Shown: in pieces, positions 8,611-17,445 of the stretch
Layout: each line of letters begins with the position of its first letter
How positions within the stretch are numbered: the stretch's first letter is position 1
Source: JASSUD01 sp031963415
GTDB lineage: Bacteria > Pseudomonadota > Gammaproteobacteria > Burkholderiales > Burkholderiaceae
Direction of reading: 5' to 3'
Length of the DNA stretch: 64,000 bases
NCBI GenBank assembly: GCA_031963415.1
Contig: JASSUI010000001.1
Location: 434,001-498,000 of the forward strand
Translations under genes and position numbers: made by a program
Notes under the pieces: generated by a model
Told to the model about the DNA's origin: nothing
Seen by the model: the letters and a program-made list of their open reading frames with translations, nothing else
The model's database searches: none

Positions 8611-9537
8611 ATGAAACTAAAATCAATTATTGCAGTCTCAGCCACGCTTGTGTACGTTAATGCAGCAAACGCACAGGTAGCAGGCAGTTTTATTTTGAAT
8701 GTGGGTTGGACTCAGGTAACGCCGCGAAATACGAGCTATTCTCTTGGACACAACGCGAACATGCTTCCTCCTGTTGGACCTCATCCCGGCAGGCCAACTC
8801 CGGGCGAAATAAGTAATCCCCCCTCAGGTAATCCGCTACCTCCTCCTGGACCACTTCCTGGCAGAACAGTTCCTGGTTGGCCAATTACTAAACCTCATGA
8901 TGGTGGGCCACCTGAGGCTGGGTCATTTTCTAGCATGTTAGGGTCAGAACAACAAATTGGCTCAAGTAACTTCTTACCTAATAACTTAGATTTGAGTCAT
9001 CTGGTTAATGGAGGTGTTAAGGCTGAAAGCGCGGCAGCATTTGGTTTGAGCGGTATTTATTTTATTACCGATAACATAGCTGGAGAGCTCGCCATTAGCA
9101 CACCGAGCAACCATTCATTAAAAGGCACGAATGGCTACGGACAGCTTGGTGAAATAGGTTCTATACGTATGTGGAGCCCTGCCCTGTTGCTGAAATATTA
9201 CTTCTTAGAGGCTGAAAATAAATTTCGTCCTTACGTAGGCGCGGGTATCAGCCGGACATGGTTTAGCGAAACAAGATTTGAATTGCCAAATTCTGTACCA
9301 GGTACGACAACACTCAGCTTAAAAAATAAATGGGCTCCTGTTTTCAACATCGGATTTAGCTACCAATTTACCGATCACTTATTTGGTAATGTGTCCGCAA
9401 CCTATATACCACTAGAAACAACAGCTACCACACGCACAACGATAAATTGGCGCGGAGTAAAAGATGTCATATATAGCTCGGATAAATTGAAACTGAACCC
9501 AATAACTACGTTCGTCGGACTGGGTTACCGATTCTAA
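8611..9537 (+). CDS. OmpW-family outer-membrane porin with Pro-rich insertion
   Basis: 308 residues. Signal peptide 1-21 ends in NAANA. The first beta strand (SFILNVGWTQVTP) is followed by an unusual proline/glycine-rich stretch at about 51-105, with 18 prolines in the first 50 residues. The OmpW beta barrel then resumes (GLSGIYFITDNIAGELAIST, SPALLLKYYF, FRPYVGAGISRTWFSE) and ends in the canonical C-terminal TFVGLGYRF needed for BAM insertion. OmpW proteins are normally about 210-230 residues; the extra length is the insertion plus a serine-rich segment, probably an extracellular loop. Strong ribosome-binding run upstream and strong terminator downstream suggest a well-expressed single-gene unit. 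Confidence 0.85.
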   Translation: MKLKSIIAVSATLVYVNAANAQVAGSFILNVGWTQVTPRNTSYSLGHNANMLPPVGPHPGRPTPGEISNPPSGNPLPPPGPLPGRTVPGWPITKPHDGGPPEAGSFSSMLGSEQQIGSSNFLPNNLDLSHLVNGGVKAESAAAFGLSGIYFITDNIAGELAISTPSNHSLKGTNGYGQLGEIGSIRMWSPALLLKYYFLEAENKFRPYVGAGISRTWFSETRFELPNSVPGTTTLSLKNKWAPVFNIGFSYQFTDHLFGNVSATYIPLETTATTRTTINWRGVKDVIYSSDKLKLNPITTFVGLGYRF

Positions 9538-9566
9538 TTTATTCTGAAATAGCCAGAAATAAAATT

Positions 9567-9626
9567 AAACACCGTTATCTCAGTAGATCTGTATTTACTA
9601 CGCAGATCAGATAACGGTGTTTTTTT
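9567..9626 (+). terminator. Strong terminator of the ompW-like gene
   Basis: Arms AAACACCGTTATCT (9567-9580) and AGATAACGGTGTTT (9609-9622) are perfect complements, with further pairing inside the loop, and are followed by a T run to 9626. It lies 30 bp past the porin stop codon. Confidence 0.85.
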
Positions 9627-9916
9627 GCTTAAAAAACCACATGCTCTTGTAATTAGAAAATTGCTGTCGCCATCGGAAAATAAAATTTGGATAAATCTAA
9701 AAAATAATTAAAAAAGAATTCAAGGCAAAAATAAATCAATAAACAAAAATTAATGATTCTAGTTCGCCTCTTTAAATAATTTAAAAATATAGGAAATTTT
9801 ATATCGCAGACAATAATTTTATAGAGCGGGGCGCGCGATCAAGTTTATTTTCTTAGTATTAATTGACTGACTGCGATGTGCTTCTCTGCCCATCGTTATA
9901 GTTTTGAATTCTCGTA

Positions 9917-10796
9917 CTAAGCAATCACATAGCGACGAGTATGGACAAAAATTGGGCTTGGAAGATCACAATCATTGATCGATTCATTGCGAATTAAAGG
10001 TTGTTCTTCTTTCGCTAAAATTTGGCTGTTTTCAGCACGCCGGCACTGATTTTCTCGAGCAAATAAATGATAGCAATCACTTAGCCAACTGGAAATGTTG
10101 TTGTATAGCGATTTGCTTTGTTCAATGTTAAGGCTTGTTTGATCGATGATGATGTGGCTTTTGCGATGCCAATAGCTGGTCATGATCCACACGCCAACCG
10201 TAAAAGCGACCGCTCTATCTAACATGATTCCTAGTGAGCTTAAAGATGATCTAAAACCCAGTAACGCGGAGCTTAGCGTGCCAACGGCAACAACGCTAAA
10301 TAACGCAGTGAACATCGCAAAAGCAGTATCGTTATACGCGCGTAAGGTGCCAGAGAAGATATTACGGATCGGATCTGGAATTAAGCTCGCGGTTGATACG
10401 AACAGAAAAAGTTTTGCTTGCTCGATGATTTGTGGATTGTCAGTCGTCTTGGCATCAATGAACAAAGAGATCACTTGTTCAGTGTGCTGCCAGAAATAAC
10501 ATGAGTACTGCGGTAGGAATCAAGGTGCCCACTGTCAAACTCGCATAACCATATTGCTTTGCGTCTTGGAATCGTTGTTCGCCAACGGCATAACGCGTTA
10601 ATGCACCTGAAACGTGAGCCAAGCCAAAAATAACTGGCGCAATAATATTAGTGGTGTGCCACGCAGGGGCGCTCGCCGATAAATCATCTTGACTAATTAA
10701 GCCAATCCATTCGGTTAGCAGAATTACGTAAAACGTTTCTATACCCGCTTGTAAACCGATCGATGCGCCCTCTTTGATTAATTTTGTCGTGCTCAA
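9917..10796 (-). pseudogene. MATE-family exporter, C-terminal half, frameshifted
   Basis: Two minus-strand frames (10796-10479 and 10474-9917) join into one homologous sequence if a single base is dropped near 10480: LFLAAH continues as TEQVISLFIDAK. Together they cover about 290 residues with roughly six membrane segments (SIGLQAGIETFYVILLTEWI, LIPTAVLMLF, AMFTALFSVVAVG). These match the second half of a MATE multidrug/toxin efflux protein, normally about 450 residues. The N-terminal half is missing. It lies at the distal end of the kynurenine-type operon and was probably the product exporter. The hydrophilic C-terminal tail after 'SYWHRK' may be out of family. Confidence 0.65.
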
Positions 10797-10813
10797 TCCA
10801 TTATCTGGTCGTT

Positions 10814-11053
10814 TTAACGACAGAAGTCCATAGGGACGGTAACCAATGTGCCCAAAGGCAGCTGTGATATACCGTACGCCAATATATAAGTCGTGATGAC
10901 GAGCTGCGCTAAAGTCAGATTTGATGAGAAGTCATACGCAATCGCCGGTAGCGACGGAGCATAAATATCTACACAGCCACCGGTGATCGGCATGATCAAC
11001 AACGCTGTGCTCGCAATTAATTTTTGTTCTTTGGTTTGGGTAGTGTCAGTCAT
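10814..11053 (-). pseudogene. MFS (Bcr/CflA-type) transporter N-terminal fragment
   Basis: 79 codons: two predicted membrane helices (LLIMPITGGCVDIYAPSLP and LAQLVITTYILAYGISQL), the N-terminus of Bcr/CflA-like drug:H+ antiporters with the DIYAPSLP motif. The frame ends just after PLGTL, about one fifth of a normal 400-residue protein, and MATE-type sequence follows. It starts 34 bp after the tryptophan-dioxygenase homologue in the same operon, so an exporter was once coupled to the pathway. Now non-functional. Confidence 0.7.
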
Positions 11054-11086
11054 AGAATCTTTGTTATAGGCGGCTGCCTTTGTACA

Positions 11087-11779
11087 TCATAGATAGCGCT
11101 TTATTTCCGATAATTCAGGGAAGATAGACACATCAACTTTGTTCGCGAGTTCTGCTGCGCTAGCGCCGCCTGTTCCGATCTTGCTGCCGATCATTCTTTT
11201 CGCCAGCCGTAGATGTTCAGACTTCCATCGTTCAAACCATTCATCGAACTCAATTAATTTATTGATCAGCGTTTCGTGATCAGCGCTGTTCTTGTATAGA
11301 AGAATTAACCAATAATCATGATTCTCAGAGGTTAAGCAGTTTATTTTTAAAGCCTCTTGATATAAAAAATTAAGGACGGTGATTTTTAGATTTAACTCAG
11401 ATGTCTGCTCGCCAAACAGTCCAACATATTTTTCAAGTTGTTTGTATTGTTCAGATTGCGCGACACTCGCGCCTTGTAACGCTTGTCGAAATTTGGAAAA
11501 ATCGATTGGCGAAAGCGTTTGGATTGCATTAAATTGTGCAACCATCGCTTCCCAATAAAGACAACACTTATCAATGCTGCTGATCAACGTAATAAGTCGC
11601 GTCTGATTACTAGAAAATAGTTGATGCAGATTGATAACCTCGACGATTAATACCTTCAGCCAAAGCTCCATTGCTTGATGGGTGGTGATAAAAATCAATT
11701 CTTCTTTTTGATAAGGGCTGACAGGTATTTGCAGTTTCAGCAGTCGAGGTAATTGAAGGTAGCTAGTGTAGTCCAACAA
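11087..11779 (-). CDS. Tryptophan 2,3-dioxygenase homologue, atypical
   Basis: 230 residues. Tryptophan 2,3-dioxygenases are haem enzymes that open the indole ring of tryptophan to N-formylkynurenine. Family marks: DYTSYLQLPRLL, the haem-pocket LIFITTHQAMELWLK, the proximal histidine in SEHLRLAKRMIG and the GTGGAS loop. The usual FR..LSPASGFQS motif has become FRQALQGASVAQSEQYKQ, so substrate contacts differ. It is shorter than the usual 270-300 residues. Initiation is probably the TTG at 11779, since AGGAG lies 8 bases before it and the start overlaps the end of the monooxygenase gene by 17 bp, suggesting translational coupling. No kynurenine formamidase is visible nearby. Activity on tryptophan is likely but not certain. 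Confidence 0.8.
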   Translation of the reverse strand: MLDYTSYLQLPRLLKLQIPVSPYQKEELIFITTHQAMELWLKVLIVEVINLHQLFSSNQTRLITLISSIDKCCLYWEAMVAQFNAIQTLSPIDFSKFRQALQGASVAQSEQYKQLEKYVGLFGEQTSELNLKITVLNFLYQEALKINCLTSENHDYWLILLYKNSADHETLINKLIEFDEWFERWKSEHLRLAKRMIGSKIGTGGASAAELANKVDVSIFPELSEIKRYL

Positions 11780-13153
11780 AACAATCTCCTAACGAAGCTC
11801 CACATAATCCTCGTAGCAACGTCATATTTTCTTGCTGCATTAAGGTGCTGTTTGCATGAGGATTCATTACCGCAGAGGTTATGTAAAAGCTTCCTATTAA
11901 AGCCACTAAAAGAAACACTGAAAGTAATGCGAAAAGTAATGCGTTATGCCGCCGCTTGCGCCTCTCTAAAATGATTCGATAAGGTTTTGTTGAGAAGCTA
12001 ACAAGCGCGTATTCCGTTAGTGCGCAGAAGTAATGTTGTAAAAATAATTTGAGCGTTTTAGTAGCTCGAAAGAAATGGGTCTTGACTGTTGAGCGCATTT
12101 CAACGTAATGCTCGAGCGCCAACTGCGCTAATACATCGGTGTCTTGCTTGCGTGATAGAGAAAAATGCTGAGCGGCTTGCTGCCAATTAAATTGATCTCG
12201 CTCAAGTTGATCGCAGAAAAGAATTCCATCTTCTAAAGCAGCATTCACACCTTGTCCATAAAAAGGCACAACGGCATGCGCTGCATCACCTAACAGAAGA
12301 TGATCATGAAAATACCAAGGGCTAACAGAGAGGGTTTTAAGCTTGCCAATTGGAGAGCGAGTAAAACCTTGCGCCAGACGTTCCAGCAATTGAACATCAA
12401 GATTGCTAAAAGATTGCTTCAAAAAAGTTTGATATTGATCAGTACCTTTTAACTTGTTTAGCTCAGACAGTGGCCAAAACAGTGTTCCTGTCAAACTCTC
12501 ATCTTGGTTCGGCAGTGCAATGAACATTCCCTTATCTTGGGGCCAGAGGTGTCCAGATGAAAACGCTGGACAGTGGCTTTGTCGAGCAAGATTTCTTGAT
12601 AACCACAATCGATTTGTTTAAGCCAACAATTCGTCTCTGGCGCAGCCTGCTGTAGCGTTGCGCGTAGCACTGAGTGCACGCCATCGCATCCAAGCAGAAA
12701 ATCATACGGTACTTTTTCAGCCAACTTTTTTGAACTTTTAAAGCATGCTATTTTTTTATGGATATCGATCTCGGTACAAGAACACGCTAAATGTATTGGA
12801 ATGCCATACTCGTAGACGGCTTTATTAAAAAGTAATTCAATGAGTTTTTGACGAGAAACGGAATACAGGCAATCGTACTTATTATGGCTATAAGGTTGAA
12901 ATAGCCTTCTCTTATTGTTATGCAATATGCGTCCATGCATAGCGGTTGCACATTCAATCAATTTGGTATCGAGCTCTAATCTTGAGAGTGCGGCTAAACC
13001 TCTGGTAGAGAGCGAAAGATTAATTGAGCGATGCTCATCGCGCCCAAATAATGAATCCCGACGTTCGTAAACGGCGACGTCAAAGCTCCATTTCTTTAGT
13101 AAACAGGCGACGAATAAACCAGCAGGACCAGCACCGATCACGACGATCTTCAT
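11763..13153 (-). pseudogene. kmo: Kynurenine 3-monooxygenase, frameshifted
   Basis: FAD monooxygenase that would hydroxylate kynurenine to 3-hydroxykynurenine. The first frame (13153-12491) has the Rossmann motif VVIGAGPAGLFVACLL and LLGCDGVHSVLR. The second (12608-11763) continues with HLWPQDKGMFIALPNQDESL, the FAD motif LLLGDAAHAVVPFYGQGVNA, and a C-terminal membrane anchor typical of this enzyme (ALLFALLSVFLLVALIGSFYI). The frames must be joined near 12545-12570, where LDTSG in one frame becomes HLWPQ in the other. Both halves are otherwise well conserved, so the shift is recent, a sequencing error, or bypassed by slippage. The start overlaps the kynureninase stop in ATGA. Confidence 0.82.
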
Positions 13154-14460
13154 AAGCGGACCTTTATATATTTAGCTAGATGATCAACAAAAGTCCAAAC
13201 CTCACTAAACGTGTTGTAGAGGCCAACACTCGCTATTCGCATCACATTCGGCACGCGCATATCGAATACGGCAATTTCTGCTTCACTGAGAAATTGTTGA
13301 ATCACTTTTAATAAGGTTGGCTCATTGATCTCGACAGAAATTTGGGCACCATGTGAACCTTCATCCTCAGGTGAAGTGATGGTTAACGGATACTTTGCTA
13401 AACGCTCTTTAATGAGAAAAATCAGATAAGCACTAAGCGTTTGATTTTTGGCGTACAAATGATCGAGATTAACTTCATCAAAGAGGCTTAACGCCGCCAA
13501 TAAAGGAGTAGCGCTGAATATCGATGGATTGCTGAGCTGCCAGCCATTTGCCGACGTAACAGGTGAAAATTTCTCTTCTTGAAAGGAAGCAAAGCGTGTC
13601 TGTGGATTATTTCCCCACCATCCACCGAAACGAGGCAAATCTAGATCGTGGTACTTCGCGTGAATAAAAGCGCCACCCAATGCACCTGGCCCACCATTTA
13701 AATATTTATACGAGCACCAAACCGCAAAATCGATGTGCCATTCATGAAGATGCAACGGGATATTGCCAATCGCGTGCGCTAGGTCTAGCCCGAGTACGAC
13801 CTGGTAGCGTTGGGCTAACTTAGCCAAACTCTCTAACGGTAAAACTTGGCCAGTTAAATAATTCACCGCTTCGATTAATAAGACATCAATCTCAGGATGC
13901 TGGCTTAAGGTCCGTTGTATCCCTTCAATCGAATATAAGCCGTTTGCTTCTGGCTCAATATAAATAATCGATCTCTCAGCATCCTGACCTCGGCTACGAA
14001 GATGGGACTGAATCGCGTAATGATCGGATGGGAAAGTTGTTTTCAACATAGCGACCGCATGTTTTTCCCTTGATGGCCGATAAAACGTCGCAAGCAATAG
14101 ATGCAGATTCACGGTTAGGCTATTCATCGGCACGACTTCATGAGGCTTAGCGCCGCATAGTCTAGCGATAGAAGGCTTTAGTTTTTCATGAAAGCAGTAC
14201 CAATCATGGGGGGCGATGAAATGAGCCTCCACCCCATGCTCTGCCCACGCAGAAAAGGTTGCGATTAATTGTTCTTTCGCTATTTGTGGCGCTAAACCAA
14301 GTGAATGGCCGCAGAAATAAATCTTCTCTCCTCCATGCTTTGATTGTGGGCAACAAAACCGCTGTTTCATTTTATTAAGCGGATCTTGTTCGTCTAGATA
14401 GACAGCGAATGCTTTGCTTGTCTCGTTTAGCTCGTTGAATTGGAGAGAAAAGATCGTCAT
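13150..14460 (-). CDS. kynU: Kynureninase
   Basis: 436 residues, full length, of the PLP-dependent aminotransferase class V fold. Kynureninase cleaves kynurenine or 3-hydroxykynurenine to anthranilate or 3-hydroxyanthranilate plus alanine. Conserved features include YFCGHSLGLAP near the N-terminus, MNSLTVNLHLLLATFYRP, DLAHAIGNIPLHLHEW, and the cofactor lysine in WCSYKYLNGGPGALGG, followed by GWWGNNP. ATG lies two bases after the cupin stop codon, and its own stop overlaps the monooxygenase start, so it sits in a tightly coupled operon. The neighbouring 3-monooxygenase suggests 3-hydroxyanthranilate as the intended product. Confidence 0.93.
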   Translation of the reverse strand: MTIFSLQFNELNETSKAFAVYLDEQDPLNKMKQRFCCPQSKHGGEKIYFCGHSLGLAPQIAKEQLIATFSAWAEHGVEAHFIAPHDWYCFHEKLKPSIARLCGAKPHEVVPMNSLTVNLHLLLATFYRPSREKHAVAMLKTTFPSDHYAIQSHLRSRGQDAERSIIYIEPEANGLYSIEGIQRTLSQHPEIDVLLIEAVNYLTGQVLPLESLAKLAQRYQVVLGLDLAHAIGNIPLHLHEWHIDFAVWCSYKYLNGGPGALGGAFIHAKYHDLDLPRFGGWWGNNPQTRFASFQEEKFSPVTSANGWQLSNPSIFSATPLLAALSLFDEVNLDHLYAKNQTLSAYLIFLIKERLAKYPLTITSPEDEGSHGAQISVEINEPTLLKVIQQFLSEAEIAVFDMRVPNVMRIASVGLYNTFSEVWTFVDHLAKYIKVRL

Positions 14461-14462
14461 GA

Positions 14463-14912
14463 TTAAGCTTCCTCTCTCAATGCAATGCCAAGATTCTGTA
14501 ATAAAGGCGCATTCTCACAAGCCAAATACCAGCACTCTTCATCGGTTAGATTAATATGCTGATGCCACGCCCAACAGGGAATATAAAACGCATCACCCGC
14601 TTTCCATTTAATTTCTTCCTCTTCAATAATCGACTTACCTACCCCACTTAATACGTAAATAATCGTTTCATAATTGTGCCGATGCTTACGGGTTGATTCG
14701 TCTTTAAGCAGCTTACCCATTGTCATTGACATCACTTTACTTGGCACATCGACGATTCTGACTAAATGTCCTCTGCGCACGCCTAACGCACACTCTCTGC
14801 GTGTCACTGAGTATTTATTAACTTGCCTATGAATCAGGGGTTTGCGTGGTCTTTTATATTCGAGTTGATCCGGCACGTTGTGGAAGTCTTTGGAGCTGAA
14901 ATAGCCATTCAT
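14463..14912 (-). CDS. Cupin-domain protein, gentisate-dioxygenase-like
   Basis: 149 residues forming one cupin barrel. Motif 1 is HRHNYETIIYVLSGVGKS and motif 2 is PCWAWHQHINL: two histidines and a glutamate in the first, a histidine in the second, a full set of metal ligands. The sequence resembles the C-terminal domain of gentisate 1,2-dioxygenase-like proteins rather than classical 3-hydroxyanthranilate 3,4-dioxygenase, which lacks this exact pattern. In context it may oxidise or cleave 3-hydroxyanthranilate or a derivative. It is preceded by an ACGGAGTAAG ribosome site, 22 bp after the diiron oxidase gene, and followed by kynureninase at 2 bp. A 3' remnant of a second copy lies at 7863-8010. 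Confidence 0.75.
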   Translation of the reverse strand: MNGYFSSKDFHNVPDQLEYKRPRKPLIHRQVNKYSVTRRECALGVRRGHLVRIVDVPSKVMSMTMGKLLKDESTRKHRHNYETIIYVLSGVGKSIIEEEEIKWKAGDAFYIPCWAWHQHINLTDEECWYLACENAPLLQNLGIALREEA

Positions 14913-14934
14913 TAGTCTTACTCCGTTTTTCTGA

Positions 14935-15636
14935 TTAATAAACTTCGTAAATGTTGTCTAGAAACTGCTTTCTCGCCTTCAGCATTTGGCCACCAATGCT
15001 GATGGCTAAAGCACGAGATTTAGATGAAAGGTCAAGGTGTTGCTGGAGGATCTGCGACAGTGTGTGCGCATGCCCATCGTCATGCTGAATATGCACATTG
15101 AAGAAAACGAGATGTTTAAGCGGCGTCTTGTGCCGCTGGAAAGCCACAACGATTTGGCTATAAAGGTAAGGGACGATGGCTTCAGCACCGATAAGCAGCG
15201 CAGCCAGGCCTACCAATGAATTTTCGTGCTTACAGCAATCCATCATCGCTTGAATTAGCTGTTTTGTGGCTGGCAACAAGGTGTAGTCGCTCACATCAAC
15301 TTTTAAGTCTTCCATCATTTTCTGATAAAGCTTGAAATGCGGAATTTTGCAATTGGGTGCGAGCCCAGCTTCTTCTGCTAAGTTTTGCAATAAAGCTTGC
15401 GCGTGGCGCTTATCTTCTAAGTTAGCGATGAGCGCACAAAGATAGTTAACAAATTTTCTGGAATAGAAATGATGTTGAGCGACAAAGCCTTTTAACTTAG
15501 GTAAGGTTATCGCTGCTTCACGGCAATCCTTTAAGAAATTGCATTGATGCAAAAGATTAAAAGCTTGCTTATCGATTAAAGGATTCGATAACAATTCGCC
15601 ATAGCTATTTTGTGCAGTTTCTAGATACGCTGGCAT
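14935..15636 (-). CDS. Haem-oxygenase-like diiron oxidase (HDO family)
   Basis: 233 residues, all helical, of the TenA/PqqC/haem-oxygenase-like superfamily. Potential iron ligands fall in the order seen in HDO enzymes: Glu in LAEEAGL, His in KIPHFKLY, Glu in LIGAEAIVPYLY, then the HxxxDxxxH-type cluster VHIQHDDGHAH. HDOs use an unstable diiron centre and O2 for N-oxygenation, desaturation or C-C cleavage in natural-product pathways (known members include UndA, BesC and SznF). It is the second gene of the operon, with AAGGAG seven bases before the ATG. It probably acts on an amino group or side chain of the anthranilate-type intermediate; the reaction cannot be named from sequence. Confidence 0.72.
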   Translation of the reverse strand: MPAYLETAQNSYGELLSNPLIDKQAFNLLHQCNFLKDCREAAITLPKLKGFVAQHHFYSRKFVNYLCALIANLEDKRHAQALLQNLAEEAGLAPNCKIPHFKLYQKMMEDLKVDVSDYTLLPATKQLIQAMMDCCKHENSLVGLAALLIGAEAIVPYLYSQIVVAFQRHKTPLKHLVFFNVHIQHDDGHAHTLSQILQQHLDLSSKSRALAISIGGQMLKARKQFLDNIYEVY

Positions 15637-15660
15637 AAAAGCTCCTTTTTAAGAATCTGT

Positions 15661-16419
15661 TCAAAGCCGGTGAAAAGAGTAAATCTGATGCGAAATGGCT
15701 GAGTTATGCGCTGTGGGCAACATCGACAGAAAGCGATGCTCACCTTCTGGCGCAGGCGTTAACAGAGAAGGATGCGGCCAGCGCAAATGACATCGAATCG
15801 CATGAAAAAATTGCTGATGCGCCATTAAAATGGCTTTGGGAACCCCGGTCGTACCCGAAGAATGTGTAATCAGTACCGGGTCGTTATCACCGTGTATGTA
15901 CGGCCTAAAAGCACTCCCCTCTTCTGGTTCCGAAGTAATTGAATCGAGTAGTACAGTCTCTACATAGTTAAAGGTAAAAGAAAGCGCTTTAATTTTCTGA
16001 TCGTGTATCTGATCGACGATCAATAGCTTCGGCGTAACCTTTTCTAAAAAAAGAAGCGCACTTTTAACATCCATATTGCCGTTGATAAACACAGGCACTG
16101 CACCGATGTTAGTTAAAGCGATGTAATGAATGAGGTGATAAGGACCTGCTGAAATATAAAACCCAACCCGATCTTTAGCGGTGATACCTCGATTCAAATA
16201 CCATCTAGCCAATATCTCGGATTCGTGCTGTAGTTGTTTCAAAGACAGCGAACTGAGGCGATGGCTCTGGGGGCTTTTATATGGGATATCGAAATGCAAA
16301 CGCTTAACCTCAGCATCGCCATACGCATCTAACGCGTGATATAGGAAATTGCCCGCCCCCAATGCACTGCTCTCCGCTAGAAGAGACATTTTTTCTATAG
16401 GTATGCGTTTCAATCCCAT
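15661..16419 (-). pseudogene. Acyl/aryl-AMP ligase, 3'-truncated
   Basis: 252 codons of an ANL-superfamily adenylating enzyme. Present are the N-terminal lobe, LKQLQHESEILARWYLNRGI, GAVPVFINGNMDVKSALLFL, the core A3 motif ITHSSGTTGVPKAI and the A4-region LPTAHNSAISHQIYSF. Everything after that, including the A5-A10 motifs and the C-terminal lid, is missing, whereas family members exceed 500 residues. The break coincides with TTGAACAGATTCTTA, which resembles one end of the 136-bp palindromic element at 44722-44857, so an element insertion/deletion may have removed the 3' half. It is the first gene of the cluster and would have activated an aromatic acid. Probably inactive. Confidence 0.8.
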
Positions 16420-16872
16420 ATTTATCTACCATATAAGATACAAATTAAACTATATGGTTTATATAAAAGCAAAGAGAGGGCACATTGAATAGGTAGAAAT
16501 ACTGAAATTTTGACAGCAGCGTAACGAGAAGGTGACTGATAGAGAAAATAACAAGGAGATATAACACTGCCCATCTGGGTGGGTCAGGCAAAAGCTCAAC
16601 AGGTGATCAACAGAAAAGATGAGTCATTACCCAACTCCGCTGAAGAAATGATAGAGGCGAACTTCATCAACAGAACTAACCATTGCGATCTCGATAATCC
16701 CTATCCTGCAATGGAATTATGGTTTACTTTTTAACTTATATGATTTATTTTATAAACCTCAACTACTCTGTCACACCAGTATTTTTACTTTTTCCGCTCA
16801 CTCAACAACGAGTGATGAGCAAGTCAATGTATAAAAGTACAAGGCCAGTGCCTACAAATATGTGAGTATCTT
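16420..16872. other. Spacer with an orphan 55-codon frame
   Basis: Upstream of the cluster. At 16553-16558 there is a perfect AAGGAG, followed eight bases later by CTG at 16567 and an open frame to TAA at 16732-16734 (LPIWVGQAKAQQVINRK, then SAEEMIEANFINRTNHC). No ATG or GTG lies at the right spacing. It could be a leader peptide, a gene remnant or chance; I do not recognise it. The rest is AT-rich and should contain the divergent promoters. Confidence 0.35.
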
Positions 16873-17241
16873 ATGTCTGATTTTTCAATCTCCCCACGGC
16901 CCTCTTCGGAATTAACCATTACGGGGCAAATTGAACGGAATCGCGAAGATGATGCGATGTCCGAGAGATCAGATACGCGCACGTTGAGGAATGAAAGTTC
17001 AAGTCTGGACACTGGCTATCATTTTGCTCATCCGTATAGCGATGAAATTGTGCGCCTAGGAATAGGAACAAGCGCCGCGATGGGTTTTATGTTAATCAAT
17101 TTAGTCATAGAAGCCGTTTCCAAGGGAAAAGAGGCGGTCTTCCTCCCCTATATTATTATTCTGGCGTTACTAAGCTTGGTCGATCTAGGGCTATACGTCA
17201 TTTTTAATCAGCTAGAAACGCGTGCAAGAGTAGAGCAGTAG
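16873..17241 (+). CDS. Small membrane protein of unknown function
   Basis: 122 residues, no recognised family. A hydrophilic, serine/threonine-rich N-terminal half (SPRPSSELTITGQIERNRED and similar) is followed by two predicted membrane helices (about 70-88, AAMGFMLINLVIEAV, and 94-112, LPYIIILALLSLVDLGLYVI) and a short basic/acidic tail. The layout recalls small type III effectors or chaperoned translocon-like proteins with a disordered secretion signal, but no hrpII box is present upstream. It lies alone between the damaged cluster and a giant NACHT gene on the opposite strand. A remnant of similar first codons is at 8083. The gene is likely real, given its composition; its function is unknown. 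Confidence 0.55.
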   Translation: MSDFSISPRPSSELTITGQIERNREDDAMSERSDTRTLRNESSSLDTGYHFAHPYSDEIVRLGIGTSAAMGFMLINLVIEAVSKGKEAVFLPYIIILALLSLVDLGLYVIFNQLETRARVEQ

Positions 17242-17445
17242 TCATTCCCTCTAAACAAAACAGTTTGGCTTAGTCATTCGTTCAGAAGCAATTCTAGATT
17301 GAGTGTTTTACTCCTATCAACGAGTTAACACCGATAAGCAAGATATGAGGTAGATTCAGCATTTGAACGAAAGCTTACGATAGCCGGTGCGAAGCAGAGT
17401 TTATACCAAGCCTCACGTAACAAGGTTGAGCGGGGCGCTGGCGTA

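Noticed and set aside
14463..14912. Cupin as classical 3-hydroxyanthranilate 3,4-dioxygenase
   Set aside because: The motif pattern HRHNYE...WAWHQH and lack of the C-terminal Cys-x-x-Cys of bacterial NbaC point to a gentisate-type cupin.
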